This document shows positions 13,217 through 25,461 of a DNA stretch of 64,000 nt, piece by piece. Made by a program: the position numbers and the translations under genes. The DNA lies in contig JBBPFI010000001.1 of the NCBI GenBank assembly GCA_037974965.1, positions 1,364,001-1,428,000 on the forward strand, read 5' to 3'. Below the pieces are notes generated by a model, which saw nothing but the letters and a program-made list of their open reading frames with translations, did no database searches and was not told the origin of the DNA. The DNA comes from Dacryopinax spathularia (taxonomy: Eukaryota > Basidiomycota > Dacrymycetes > Dacrymycetales > Dacrymycetaceae). The number at the start of each line of letters is the position of its first letter. The first letter of the stretch is position 1.

Positions 13217-14470
13217 ATGTCCGCCCCGTCATCCTCATCCGCTGCTGAAGCACTCGCAGCTGCTGCGCAGGCTCGTGCTGAAGCTGCTAGGAGAGATGCG
13301 GCTCTCAACCCGGCTTACGGAGAAGATAACCATGAGATGCGCCAGCGGTTTCGGAGGCTCATCGATCCGGGGATCATGAAGCACAATGACAAGAAGTCGG
13401 CTGGGGAGTGCTTCAATGTGTGCATCTCCCTTTTTATCGTAGGATAATCGGATACTCAACTGCGCGGTAGACCCTCCTGACGCTGGCCGACAACCTGGCG
13501 AAAGATCCGAACAATCCTAAGTTCCAGACATTCAAGACTACCAACAAGCTTATCAAGCGAACCCTACTAGATGTGAAAGGAGGATTGGAGTATGTGGTCG
13601 AGGTATGCTCCACCTGTGATGGACTTATCTACACAAGTTACTGACCATCGCCGCAGCTCGGCTTCCGCCTGGACGTCCAAGACCTGCAACCCGTTTACGT
13701 ATTCCACCCCACTCCTGCTCGGCTCACAAGCCTTCGTGTAGGAGCAGAAGTAATACGGGAGGTTACGGCTGCGAGAGCGATACAAGAAGCTCGCGAAGCA
13801 GAAGCTGCAAAAGCCGCTAAAGCAGCCAAGGAAGCGGCCGTCAAGAAGGTATGTTCCGCTACTGCCCTCCTGTCTGGTCGGTACTTATTCATTCATGTAA
13901 TTGCAGGCAATGTTGGCATACGAAGAAGACCGACAAGCCGTGCGTCGCCGAAACGAGCGGGAGCATGCCGCGCGGGAAGCGGCCGCTGCCCGAGCTGCTG
14001 CTGATGCCGCAGTTGCCTCGCCTACGTCCCGATCCTCACCGATGCCTATCTCACCCCGCGCTGCTGCACCATTCCTCCAGTCTTTGCCTGAAGTCCCTCA
14101 CCAGCCGGCACCTTCGACGAGGATGCCGGGGGAGATGACGACCCAGGACGAGATACAGGAGCATAACGAGTACGGGTTGGACGAAGAGATGGACCAGGAG
14201 GCCGAGGAGGAAGATGCCGATGATGCTGAGGGGGACGAGGACTATATCCCGCCGCAACAGCAACAGCCGGCAACTCGATCCCGTAGAAATCGCCGGAGGT
14301 TCCCTGGTGGTGGGAACTCGCTTGCGGGGAATGGGGAGGGTGATGCTGCTGAGTCGGATAGTACGGCTGTGCAGGGCGAGGAGGCTGAGGAGGATATGCC
14401 GCCTCCTTATGGTGCACATCAGAGGCCTAGCAGGGCTTATCCTGGTGCGGGAAGGAGACTTGGGGACTGA
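13217..14470 (+). CDS. PUB-domain protein with Ala-rich coiled coil and acidic tail
   Basis: Exons 13217-13417, 13471-13602, 13657-13848 and 13907-14470 encode about 362 residues. The PUB/PUG fold spans roughly residues 60-125: NTLLTLADNLAKDPNNPKF, NKLIKRTLLDVKGGLEYVV and LGFRLDV follow the pattern of domains that bind the C-terminus of Cdc48/p97. After it comes a very alanine-rich charged helix, probably coiled coil (AAKAAKAAKEAAVKKA), then Pro/Ser-rich linkers, a strongly acidic block and a basic RSRRNRRR patch. Known PUB proteins (peptide N-glycanase, UBXN6, HOIP) work with p97 in ubiquitin-dependent quality control; no peptidase, UBX or RING domain is seen here, so this looks like an adaptor. 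It is a named domain but not a named gene. Confidence 0.8.
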
Positions 14471-14710
14471 GGTGGTTTGTCAAGCATGCAGGTAGCGTCC
14501 AGTCATGCGTCGTCTCGTGATTGTGGCATTCTGGCACGGACATACATACATGCCGGCGTGTTCGACGGACAACTCTTTTGCTTCGAAGATGCTCCTGCAT
14601 GCAGAGCACCTGGGAACACGAGGACCGGCATGGTACTTCTAACCAAATGCATTATACTGTATGCATGTCTTGTCTTGTACAGTGAGTATTCTTGTAATGT
14701 CATGATATCA

Positions 14711-16142
14711 TCAAGCATTGACGACGAGGTCGTCCTCGCCATCCTCCTCCTCCTCGCCATCATCCGGGTTCTCCTCTTCTACAGACTCTTCCTGCGCACT
14801 CTCCTCCGCAGGCTCTTCTTCCTCTTCACTCTCCTCAAAGGTCAGCGGTATAAACTCTGGCTCATCAGCAAATGAGGCATTGGCATCACCGTCAACCTTT
14901 TGCTTCTTTGCATCATGAGGCTCATCCATGTCCTCATCCGGGTCGGCCTTCCGCTTGCCAGTAGAAACGGGCTTGCCAGCCGACTCAGGATCTACTGAAA
15001 GCTTCTCCGCCTGCTTTGCTTTCGCCGCATGCTTCGCACGGATAACATGCGGCAACTTGCAGCGGCGGTTCTTGCAGACACCAGTCTCGGCAAAATCCGG
15101 ACATTCCCGAACATGCTTCTTGTCGCAGTCCGCACCTTTCTCGCAGTAGCCCAGAACAGCAAAGTCTCTGCATACCCCAACATTGGCACCCAGATGCACA
15201 TGCGGATAGATGCACGAGTCTCCGTTCTTGCAACGACCAGCGTTGGCGAAGTGCACACAGAAGGGCATACGCTGTGGTGTTGGCTCATGAGATAGGGGGC
15301 AGCCGTCGCCGTTGGGACAGTCGCCTTTCAGAAACTTTGGGCAGATAGCCACCTTCTCGGGATCGTGCTGATATGGGCAGGTGCGACCACGTGTGCATAT
15401 ACCTAGAAAACGAGCAATGTGAGCCCTGCATAAGGGAAGTGAAGGAAAATTAAGACGGGACAAACCGGTCCTGGTGAAGAAGGGACATTGTTTCTTCGCT
15501 TTGGCAGCTTTCGCTGTTGATGGTTGGCGGCGACGATACCTAGATCTCCTATCGTATGCATTCACATGAGAGCGAAGACGTACTGACCGCTGGGTTTGGG
15601 CGTTGTTCAGGATAAGGGTTAAATTGTTCAGACGTGTCCGCTTCGCAGTCAGGTCCCCCTGAGCGAGCTTAGACTTCTTCACGTCGCCCCCATCCAAGTT
15701 TAGCGATACATAGTCCGAGCCTATGGATGACGATGGTGCGCCAGATCCTGCTGTCGAGGCGGGCTTCGTTGCTGGCCGATCCAAAACTGACGTACGATAA
15801 GACAATTTGAAAAAGGCTGGTGAAGGGTGGTACGCACCATCTTTCCTGGTCAACTTCTTTCCATCCGTAACATAGGTTACACCTCCTATTTCGACCTCCT
15901 TTTGTTCGACTGGAGCAGGTCGTGGTGCTGTATACGGAGGCCTGTATGAACCCCTATACGCACCACGGGTGGCAAAGCGCCCTCTGCTTGGGTATCCTCG
16001 TGTTGGCAAAGGGTTCTCTTGTTTCGTCTTGTGTTGACTGATTGCACCTGCTCATTTATTAGTCCGAGCATGCTTGAGAAGAATCAGTATACATACCCTT
16101 AAGTTTCGCTATTTCTGCAAGTAAAGCAGCATCTGAAGACAT
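14711..16142 (-). CDS. CCCH zinc-finger protein, ZC3H3/Red5 type
   Basis: Five tandem CCCH fingers mark this as the fungal counterpart of ZC3H3 and fission-yeast Red5, which act in poly(A) RNA processing, export and nuclear RNA elimination. Exons are 16097-16142, 15838-16047, 15588-15786, 15466-15539 and 14711-15402 (about 406 residues). The N-terminal part is Arg/Gly-rich (RGRFATRGAYRGSYR). Finger 1 is completed only by splicing: CPFFTRT joins GICTRGRTCPYQH to give C-x8-C-x5-C-x3-H. Fingers 2-5 follow in the last exon (for example CPKFLKGDCPNGDGCPLSH). The tail is acidic after a Lys-rich segment. Introns 2, 3 and 4 are 51, 48 and 63 nt, all multiples of three without stops, so the unspliced transcript also stays open across them. 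Confidence 0.88.
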
Positions 16143-16374
16143 GATGGTGGTCGGCGATGACTAACAATTCGTGGGCCTCGCATCGCGCGCAAGCGCTCAT
16201 AACGGCGAATTCTGCTTCCGAGGCCACCAAACACCACCCAAACAAAACACTCTAGCACGACACACAATCACACAAGGTCATAAATCATAAAAGGTAATCG
16301 TTTAAAGAGAAGAGTGATAGGTATATGTATGTAAAAGGCATCATGGAAGGCGTTTCAAAGGCAATGCAAGTCGT

Positions 16375-18087
16375 TTAGTATTCACCCTCCTCGTCAACGT
16401 CGTTCGAATCAATCGCAACCTCCTCATAGTCCTTCTCCAGGGCAGCAAGGTCCTCACGTGCCTCTGAGAATTCACCCTCCTCCATACCCTCACCGACATA
16501 CCAGTGAACGAAAGCACGCTTGGAGTACAGGAGGTCGAACTTGTGGTCAAGGCGGGACCAGGCGGAGGCGATAGCCGTTGTGCTACAGCATTTCGTCAGT
16601 CTCTGTGGTATTGGCGAAGACGAAGCACATACTTCGAAAGCATGCACAAGGAGCGAGAGCACTTCGCAAGGTCACCACCGGGGACGTATGCCGGAGGCTC
16701 ATTGCAGACGCCAAGCTTGAAACCGGTCGGGCACCAGTCGACGAACTGGATCGTCCGCTTGGTCTTGATGGTGGCAATAGCCACATTGGCGTCTTTGGGC
16801 ACGACATCACCACGGTACAGCAGACAGCAGGCCACTGAGAGGCGTCAGAAAGAGATGCGGGATAGATCCCCACCGTAACTTACTGTACTTCCCGTCCTTG
16901 GGATCGCACTTCACCATCTGGTTGCCGCTCTCGAAGCATGAGGTGGTCATCTCAGCCACCGAGTTCTGCTCGTGTGTGGCCTTCTCTGCAGAGATAATGG
17001 GAGCGTACGTAGCCAGAGGGAAGTGGATACGAGGGAAGGGAACAAGGTTAGTCTGGAACTCGTTGAGATCGACGTTGAGGCTGCCATCGAACCGGAGAGA
17101 CGCCGTGATGCTGGAGACGACCTGAGCGATGAGCCTGTTCAGGTTGGTGTAGCTAGGTGCTTGAACGCCGAGGTTCTTGCGGCAGATGTCGTAGATGGCC
17201 TCGTTGTCCACCTGTACTTCACTGTCAGCGGGCTTTCGCTACGTGGGGAGTCAACTCACCATGAACGAGCAGTCGGAGTGCTCCAGAGTGGTGTGGGTCG
17301 TGAGAACCGAGTTGTATGGCTCAACGACGGAGGTGGCCATCTTCGGTGCAGGGTATACGCAGAACTCCAGCTTGGACTTCTTGCCATAGTCGGTGGACAG
17401 GCGCTCGAGGAGCAGAGCACCAAAACCGGAGCCAGTGCCGCCACCGAAAGAGTGGAAGACGAAGAAGCCTTGGAGACCACTGCAATTATCCGCAAGGCGG
17501 CGAACCTTCTCCAGTACAGTGTCGACGAGCTCCTTGCCGACGGTGTAGTGACCACGAGCATCTACAGGTGAGTCAGCCCAGTGCTCCCCGCATACAAACA
17601 GGTGCTTGGGGACGCACAGTTGTTGGCCGCATCCTCCTTGCCATTTACAAGCGTCTCCGGGTGAAACAGAGTCCTGTATGTGCCCGTTCGCACATCATCG
17701 ATAACATTCGGCTCGAGGTCGACATAAAGACTGCGCGGTACGTGCTTGCCGGACCCCGTCTCCGAAAAGAAGGTCGTGAAGCCATTGTCGTTCAGTGACG
17801 GGGACTTTGGCTGGAGGCGACCATCCGGCTGAAGAGTATATTTCAGCATACCGGTCAACATGCTGCCAGGGTTCACGCACTGAGAGGCCGTGCTCGAGGA
17901 GGTACAGCTCCCAGCATGCATTTCCTATCCGACACACATCAATCTGCATTCCAGTTCAAATTCCAATAGTACGCACCAATCTACATGCGGGCGTCAGCAC
18001 ATGCGTGTAACATATACTCGATGTATTGTAGACTGGGCTCACCTGCACACCGGCCTGACCAACGTGGAGCGAGATCACTTCTCTCAT
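16375..18087 (-). CDS. TUB1: Alpha-tubulin
   Basis: Alpha subunit of the microtubule heterodimer, 447 residues. Exons are 18043-18087, 17977-17980, 17881-17924, 17618-17828, 17260-17561, 16884-17211, 16633-16834 and 16375-16582, all in phase. The start [13 protein letters not shown], the GTP-binding GGGTGSGFG loop and the C-terminal EEGEY with terminal tyrosine are diagnostic. The second exon is only 4 nt: it supplies ATT G between CAG and GA AAT, restoring the invariant VQIGNACWE. Introns cluster in the first 150 coding bases, as in many fungal tubulin genes. The ZC3H3-type gene lies upstream of the poly(A) side on the same strand with only 232 bp between. Confidence 0.97.
17977..17980 (-). 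other. TUB1: 4-nt microexon of alpha-tubulin
   Basis: The four bases ATTG are flanked by an upstream acceptor (ATGTAG) and a downstream donor (GTGCGT). Introns of 62 and 52 nt lie on either side. Inclusion gives the invariant residues Q-I-G-N; skipping would shift the frame. This is a seen splice pattern supported by universal conservation of the protein. Confidence 0.85.
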
Positions 18088-18440
18088 GATGATGATCGGT
18101 CAAGACTGAGATGAGGAGGAAGCGCAGACAATCACAGCAAATCGCAGTCAGCCTATGACTCTCAGGGCTTGAAGACACGTCGGGAGCGCGTCTTTAACGA
18201 TACTCACAAAGTCCAAGAGAAAGAAAGACGGACAGACGAGAGAAATGAGGCAAAAGAACCACGGTTTAGAAGGGGTCTGCCCGGCGGAAGTATTAGGGGT
18301 ACGCGCTTCGCGCGCACGGACACCGTTCTGCGGAGAACCGACAACCCATTGATTGTATTATCGACTATTTCTCTACAATGACGTACCCTGAAAGGCGATA
18401 GCGACGTGTAAACGAGAAAGGAGATCCCGGTGCATCGTGT
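18088..18440. other. TUB1: Alpha-tubulin upstream region
   Basis: About 350 bp between the tubulin start and the glutaminyl-tRNA synthetase stop, both on the minus strand. It must hold the tubulin promoter. No further gene is seen. Confidence 0.45.
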
Positions 18441-21138
18441 CTAAACAGCTTTCTTCGCGGAGTCCTCCTTCAGGCTGACGATGCGGTTAAGGATAACCAC
18501 ATCGCCAGGACGCGCGCCAGGCGGCGTCGCGTCGTCCTCAGTGAGACATCCCAACCGCGCGTCCTTGTCAACCGCGAAATACCCAACCCGGAGACCCTGG
18601 AACCGAATGACCTCGTTCCCCACCAACTGCTCAACGCTCGCAACGGGTTCAGTGTGCGTGCCGTGCGAGTCGTCCCCGCTCGTTGGTGCATCCTTCACAG
18701 GTTCGCTGCCGGCGGTAGCAGCCGTCTTTAACCGCTTCTCGCTGTCTTTCCGCGCATCCACATATGCCTTCTTGGCGAGTGACCAGAAACCGACTTCCAG
18801 CAAAGCACCCTTGACGACCTCCAAGCTGTTCGGGTTGAGATCTGCGATGAAATCCTCAGTGGCGGCAGGATCGTCGCTCTTGAATAGCTGGTGGAAGACG
18901 CGCGTCTCATCCACCTTCACGGGACTGCCAGAAGCAGGATGCTCAGCGACCCACTGGATGAACGCCTTGGGCTTCTTCGCGGTAGAGTTGCTTTCCTCGA
19001 GGTTGCAGAACAGTTCGACCACCTCGCCCGTAGCAGGATCCGTGCGGTATCTTTTGCACGTGATGGGAGCGGGTGCCTGGAATAGGCCGACGGTCTTGCC
19101 TGGCGCGAGGCGGAAGTAGTCTTTCGAGTCTTCGAGACGGAAGTCGTCGGCATCGATGTAGAGCGTTCTTGTGAAGGGGACAATGCTGGTTCCTAGTTCT
19201 GGGACCTTCGGGTGGAGGGGCTTCTCGATCATGACGACGCGGTCTTCGGGCACGTTCTCCAGCGTGACCTTAAGAGGCTTGAGGACCATCATTAACCGCG
19301 GAGCGGTGTTCTCGAGATACTGGCGGACAGCCTGCTCGAAACGCGCTGTCTGGATGTTCGAAGGCGACGTCGACACGCCCAGTCCGCTAACGAAGGAAAT
19401 GATAGCGCCAGGCGGAACACCACGTCGACGGAGGGCGATGAGGGTATATAGCCTTGGGTCGTCCCAGCCGTTCACGTGCTTCTCTTTGACCAGCTTGAGG
19501 ATCTTCCGTTTTGACATGACGGTGCCCTGCAGATTCAAGCGGCCATATTCGGACTGCTTGGGCTTGTAGACCTCCAACGCGTCGCAGAGCCACTCATATG
19601 ACTGGCGGGAGAGGATGAACTCGGTTGTACATAGCGAATGTCTGTGATATTAGTCAGCATCTGCCGTCTCAGAAAGCAAAACAGTGGGCGTACGAGATAT
19701 TCTCAAAACTATCGCACAAACAGTGCGTGAAATCGTATGTCGGGTATATGCGCCACGTCGTCCCAGTACGATGATGCGGCGCGTTCAAGACTCGGTAAGC
19801 GACGATATCCCACATCATGGGGTTTCCGTCCTCCAGATCCTGCTTCATCCGTAGGATAGCCTCGCCAGGCTTGTATTTCCCGTCCCGCATGCCTTCGAAT
19901 TCTGCGATAGACTCTGCGATAGGGCGATTCCGGTGCTCGCATGCCCGTCGTGGGCCGCGCTCCTCCCCCCCACGGTCCGCAAAGATCTTCTCAGCTACAA
20001 CGACTCATGAGCATCGTGTCAAGCAAGTAAGGGGAAAAGGCGCACCAGAGCAATGACAAACATACGCCTTATCCCTCCTAATCAGCTCGACCGCCAACTC
20101 GTACAGCCTCGGAAAATAATCGCTCGAATAAGTGATCTTCCACGGCTCGTAGCCCAACCACCTAACCATCGCCAGAATACTATCAAAATACTGCTGTTCC
20201 TCCGCCTCGGGGTTCGTATCGTCATACCGGAGATAACACCTCCCATGGTGGTGCGCCGCATATCCGAAATTGACGAAGATGGCCTTGGAGTGCCCAATGT
20301 GCAGGAACCCATTGGGCTCAGGCGGGAACCGGGTCCAGACTTGGCCTCCGGTGGCCTTGAGGTGTTCTTCCCGCAGACGAGGGTGGATCTGCGGGTTCTC
20401 TCCGGGCTTGTGCAGTTTCCCCAGGAAACCCTCCTCGAACACGCTCCTCTCTGCCACCGGCACCGGTGCGCTGGAACTCGATTCGCCCGTACTAGCAGGG
20501 GCGACCTTCGGTGCCCCTGCAGAAGCAGAAGCAGAGCCAGAGGGCTTCTTAGCCTCCTTGGGGTTCACAGCGACCTTCGGACCGAATTTCTCCAGGAAGG
20601 CCTTCTCCGTCGAGTTCTTTATATCGAGCGTCGAAGCCCATCTCAGCTCAGGCGTAGCCTTAAGCTTCATAAGCGCCCCACTGAATGCAGCCCAGCCGTC
20701 TATCTCCTGAGCGTTCGAAGCGAGGTACAGCAGGACAAGGCGGTTCACTTCCTCCGGTGTGACGACCACGCCCACTCCGCATTCCCTTTCGAACTCTGCG
20801 TCGTCCACTGCCCCGCGATGGAGTTCGAGGTACTTGATCCCCGCTGCTAGTTGCTCGTTCCTCTCCAGCTTGCCCTCTTCGATCTTCCGAACGAGATACG
20901 TCCGCTCATCCTGACTCAGCTTCCCGCCCTGGGCCGCAAGAGCCGCTATCAAGCTAGCCTGTTTCTCAGGTAGGCGCTTGCCTTCTAGTCCGTGGGCGAG
21001 GATGAAATCACGGAGGGCGGAAGCTTGCTTTGAGGAACGAGCAGTCTCGATCGCTTTTGAAGAAGAGAGCCCGAGGGCCTCGAATGATGCTATGAGGGGG
21101 GCGACGGCCGGGTCTTTAGGGTCGAACTTGGGTGGCAT
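18441..21138 (-). CDS. GLN4: Glutaminyl-tRNA synthetase
   Basis: Class I aminoacyl-tRNA synthetase that charges tRNA-Gln. Exons 20046-21138, 19694-19994 and 18441-19641 give about 864 residues. Residues about 1-165 form the appended N-terminal domain of eukaryotic GlnRS. A Ser/Ala-rich linker follows, then the catalytic core with the HIGH motif in [15 protein letters not shown] near residue 280 and the KMSKS-type loop VMSKRKI in the third exon. The C-terminal beta-barrels show [17 protein letters not shown] and the usual anticodon-binding layout. [12 protein letters not shown] and [11 protein letters not shown] are conserved in the family. No mitochondrial leader is seen, so this is the cytosolic enzyme. 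Confidence 0.96.
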
Positions 21139-21825
21139 GGCCGGCGGCGCGTACTTCGGCTTTCGACTTTCGTATTCTTATACTTCTATTCCACTGGCGA
21201 TAGGTGCCGGATGAGTTGTTCTTGATGCGATGGGTTTCTGGACGTTGGGTGTGCAGTGGTTGTTGTGGTGAGACGACGAGAAATGCGAAATCAAAAAGGC
21301 GCCCTCACACCACTTCAGACTTTTGAGCGCGCGTCAACTCGTCTCCTCAAACAGGGACCACGCCAAGGCTGACTCAGTCTGCTTCACTGACCATCTTATC
21401 AACCTCCTTACCTACTATCGCATCGCCCATCATTCGACTTATCGTCCAACTGTCCATCAAAATAAGGGATGTTGTTGCGGAGGTTTGAGGTCTGATACTG
21501 GAATAAGGAGATAATATGATAGTCATTTCCGAATCCGCGTGTACAAGTATGATAAGGTCTCGCTAGATTAGAGGAGTAATGTGCAAGTAAGGTGAAGAAA
21601 ATGCAAGAGGGTATTGTATGACGTGAAGTGAAATAGGAGTGAAGGGAAATGATGGTGTACAGTGTGAGATGTACAGTCTTTAGCAAGAGGTCGGCCTGCC
21701 AGCGAAATCTTCTTTCCTATCCACCAGGAAGGAGAAGCAGAAGAAGACAGAGACGAGGAAGAAGGAAGATCAGCAGAGGAAAAGGGAAAGATCGGCGGAG
21801 GAGGGGGACAGAGCGTGGAAGTGGC
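21139..21825. other. Glutaminyl-tRNA synthetase upstream region
   Basis: About 690 bp between two minus-strand genes, holding the synthetase promoter and the PAF-acetylhydrolase 3' flank. Short open frames occur but none has a recognisable domain. Confidence 0.5.
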
Positions 21826-23496
21826 CTAATAATGCCACACCACCCCTCCCTTCGGCACCCCCAACCTCGCCTTCCCCCTCCTCTTCCTAATCCTAGGCTG
21901 GATAACCCTCATCTCCCACCTCTCCTCCTTCCCAAACTCCTCCTCCAGCCGATCTTGCAGGAACGCGAGAGAAATACGTTGGATGACGTTATGCAGCAGC
22001 CGGCCGCGCGGGTGGGAGTAGGGGATTATGAGCGGGAAGTCGGAGAAGGAGTCGTGTCTGCATCGGGCTGCGTGAGAGCGTCAATAGGTCTGTCTGCCCC
22101 AGAGAAAGAGAGACGAGGGCATGCAGGAGGCAGGAGAGGAGATAGGATGCGGAGGAATGAGAGAGGAAGACGCACAAATAGTCAACAACCAACTCCCCGC
22201 CCCCTTCTCCCCCCTCCACCTCCCCACCAAATCCTCCATCCTCCCAAAATGTGTTTTCCACAACGTAAACCTCTCCGAATTGATCACGCACAACTTCGGT
22301 CTCCTGGGCCCCGCACGCGGTTCCGGGCCGGGGGAGGGGAGTGGGTCCAACCACGGGTCCAGGGCTAGCGTTTTGGAGATCGGCAAGTCGGAGAAGTCCT
22401 CGGGAGGAGCGGTGGAAAGGATATGGAATGCGGTCGCGCCGCCGAACGAGTGTCCGCTGAGGATTATATCTTCCTCACACCGGACCGAGCCGACGAACAT
22501 CCCCCAGTCTAAGGGGGAGCCGTCGATCGTTTGCAAGTTGCCGTGCGCGCTGTCACCTGCTACGAGAGCGGAAAAGGCGCGGAAGGCGGCGTAGATCTCG
22601 TATTTGCGGAAATCGAGCTGCTGTCTCCTGAAATGCAGCGGCAAGTCCTTGGGATCTACTTCTCCGCACCTACATCACACTCTCATCAGTATACACCCCT
22701 TCATATATGCGAGGGAAAGGGAAGGGAAGACGTACTCCACTTCGTCTGTTTGGGAGTAGGGCTTGGCGTATACGACCCCGTTCCGATCACGAGGATAGAC
22801 CATCGGCCCCGTCCCGTCCCTATGCTCCAGGGCGAGCACTACATACCCTTGGCTAGCAAGGCGACCGCAGAACGTGCTGTACGTCGTGCGCCCGCCGGCT
22901 AAGCCATGGGAGAAGATTACGAGTGGCCATTGGCCGGTCTTCTCCTCTGAGTTCAGAAGAGTTTCTTGGCTGTCGGCAGGTGAGTAGTCGGGTGAGTTGT
23001 CGGGCTCGTTGGATTTGAGAGGAGCGTTGGCGAAGACTGGCATCTGCGCAGACGATCAACATAGGGCCGAGCAAGATCCGGTACAGCACGTACCTTCGCA
23101 AAGGCTCCTAGCAGGAAGAAGAGCGGTGCTAGCACCAGAGTCAGCGAAGCGGATCTCCAGCAAACTCAAAGTAGGCGTACCGAGTAGCCACTTTGAGAAC
23201 CCCACAAACTTCGAATACCCCTCCACAGTCAAGGAGAACGGTCTACCCAACCCAGCCTATTAGCATCTTCATATGACGAAAATAAGGCAAACAACGCACC
23301 GGATCAACCAATGCACCCCCCTCTTCCTCCTATTCACCGGCCTAGCAGGGTAAAACACATTGAACGCTATTTCGTCCATCTGCAGCGCTGGCTCGCCCCT
23401 TATCCGACATTTGCCGAATGATTTGGAGGGGCGGAGGGGGAGGACGAGCGTTGTTAGGCCTACGTCGTGTGGGCCTCTGTACCGGGGGAGGGACAT
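21826..23496 (-). CDS. Platelet-activating factor acetylhydrolase-like phospholipase
   Basis: Serine hydrolase of the PAF-AH group VII/II type, which removes short or oxidised acyl chains from phospholipids. Exons 23300-23496, 23181-23242, 23094-23128, 22736-23043, 22176-22669 and 21826-22067 encode about 445 residues. The core shows WPLVIFSHGLAGGRTTYS, VVLALEHRDGTGP, and the nucleophile elbow LSGHSFGGAT; the catalytic aspartate is probably in ALDPWLDPL and the histidine in CRHDSFSDFP. A hydrophobic segment (WLLAPLFFLLGAF), assembled by splicing a 35-nt exon, could anchor the N-terminal part to a membrane. The last intron (108 nt) is longer than usual here, and its acceptor is the least certain junction. 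Confidence 0.87.
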
Positions 23497-24302
23497 TATC
23501 GGTTGTTTGGGTTCGGTCGCAGTGGTCGTTGAGGCGAAGCCGGCGACGCAGGGAGAGGGAGTTGGTAGGTAGTCGTAGGGAGGCTGGCGGCGCGGACTAG
23601 GAGGATAACAGGATGAACAAAGAGCGGGTGGTTGTAAGCTAGCAGTAAGAGAGCAGTTACAGGCGGATTAAAGAGTTCCAAGGGGTACACAGCTATAAGG
23701 CCGGTCACACGCCCATCGCACTAATTGAAGGTCGTGTGCACTGATTTGATGGTGTTGCACATTTGCGATGACGGGTTACATAGGGATGGGCGCCACACAG
23801 CTACACTAGTAGAGGGCGACGAGCAGCAAACCTCGCCTATGCTATGAAACGGTTTGGTGGCGGTGCTGAAGAGTTTCACGTGAATACTAAGAAGGGAGGC
23901 GTATGATACGTCATCGCCTTCTTTGCGCGCGTTGCAGTAACCGGTGCCATCGGCGCGGTTTGCGTTTGCGTTTGGGCTGAAGCAGTCAAGCAGCAGCGGG
24001 CAGGTGATGGGATTGTCAGAAACTTGAACGGGAACGCCGATGCTCAGCTTGGCGCGTTCTCTGCGAGGTTGGCTTGTCACCTGACGCTGGACTTGTTTGG
24101 GCGATACTTCAACGATGCTGCCAGCTGACGGCCGATCATCAGGAACGTCTGTTTCCTCCTTGGGCGATCGCCCTCTGCTCGCAGGACGCCGATCGATCGT
24201 GAACTGGACTGGCTCAGCGCATCTGCTTGCCTGCGCTCAAGTGCTGCTCCTCCTCATGTAGTCCATCGCTCAACCTGACGACCTCCTGATCCCACCTACC
24301 CA
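23497..24302. promoter_or_regulatory. Divergent promoter region, PAF-AH / NDUFA9-like
   Basis: About 800 bp between divergent start codons. It must hold both promoters. No gene and no assigned factor site were recognised. Confidence 0.45.
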
Positions 24303-25461
24303 ATGTCGCTCCCAACAACAGGCCGGCGCAAGATCGTCCTCTGCGGCGCAGGCTTCCTAGCCTCGCACATAGCGCACACACTCGCCTCCTCCCCCAAATC
24401 CCAAAACCTGATCCAACTCGTATCCCGCTCTCCTGCTCGTCTCCAGAATGCACTGCTCGCATCACCCTCATTCCCTATGAGCGCGCTCCTGGACCCAATA
24501 GAAGCGGACATAACCCGCCCCGCAACTCTAGGAAAAGCGTTCGAAGGCGCCAGCCTGGTCGTCCTCCTCGTCGGACTCCTAAATGCCACGCCGGAGCAGT
24601 TCGAACGCGTCCAGCACCTCGGCGCGCGAAACGTAGCCCGCGCCGCCCATTCAGCCGGCGCCTCCCTACTCCATTTCTCCGCTATCGGCGCCTCACCCTC
24701 CTCCCCACTCCCCTACTGGCGTACCAAAGCCCTCGCCGAGTCTTCCATCCTCTCCACACTCGGGGAGAAAGCGACCATATTCCGCCCAAGCCTAGTCTTC
24801 GGCCCCGGAGACGGCTTCTTCGCGCGTTTCGAGAGACTCGCGAGGGTCTTGCCGGTCTTGCCGGTTTTTGGAGGAGGGGGGACGAAGTTCCAGCCTGTTT
24901 TTGTGGGTGATTTGGGGAGGGCGGTGGAGGTTGTTTCGAGGCGTGAGAGCGACCGAGCTGTTGATGAGGCGGTTGGGGGGAAGATGTTCGAGGCTGGGGG
25001 GCCGGATGGTACGCCTCTCCCCTTTTCTCCGCACGTGGGATGTTGGGCTGAGGATGTTCCGGGGGTAGTGTTGACCTATAGACAACTGATGGAGCTCGTA
25101 CTCCAATACTCCGGCAAAAAGCGGCCTATCGTCAGCCTTCCCTATTCGCTCGGCAAAGTACAAGGCGCCCTCCTAGAAAAGCTCCCAGAAAACATACTCA
25201 CCATCACCCAAGATCAAGTACGTCCGTTCTCCTTCTCCCTTGGCACCGGGGCAATAGCTTGGATCGGGATACGGGATACGGTATGCTGATGCTTGGTGCG
25301 TGTAGGTCGAGCAGCTTAAGTATGATAATGTCGTTTCGCCCCCCAAGGAGGGGGAGATGAGCTTCGAGCAGCTGTTGAGGCGGTTTTCGCCACATGGGGA
25401 GACGGAAGGAGGGGGGTTGACGAGCGTGCATGCGGTTTTGCCGACTTATTTGGGCAAATAA
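24303..25461 (+). CDS. NDUFA9-like atypical short-chain dehydrogenase
   Basis: An NAD(P)-binding protein of the atypical SDR branch that includes complex I subunit NDUFA9 and related COQ11-like proteins. Exons 24303-25008, 25069-25217 and 25306-25461 give about 336 residues. The Rossmann fingerprint is GAGFLASHIA near residue 15; LLHFSAIGAS, YWRTKALAE (active-site-like Tyr/Lys region), IFRPSLVFGPGD and FQPVFVGDLGRAV follow the family order. The C-terminus DQVEQLKYDNVV and VLPTYLGK is typical of the group. The N-terminus starts directly at the Rossmann fold, with no clear mitochondrial leader, so import into mitochondria is not supported by the visible sequence. It could therefore be a complex I subunit or a related coenzyme Q-linked SDR. 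Confidence 0.75.

Noticed and set aside
14711-16009. Reading the CCCH gene as one uninterrupted exon from residue 15
   Set aside because: The frame is open, but the three introns have proper donors, branch points and acceptors, and only splicing gives a correct first CCCH finger.
20053-20850. 265-codon plus-strand frame opposite glutaminyl-tRNA synthetase
   Set aside because: No recognisable domain; the opposite strand encodes the HIGH motif and a well conserved synthetase.
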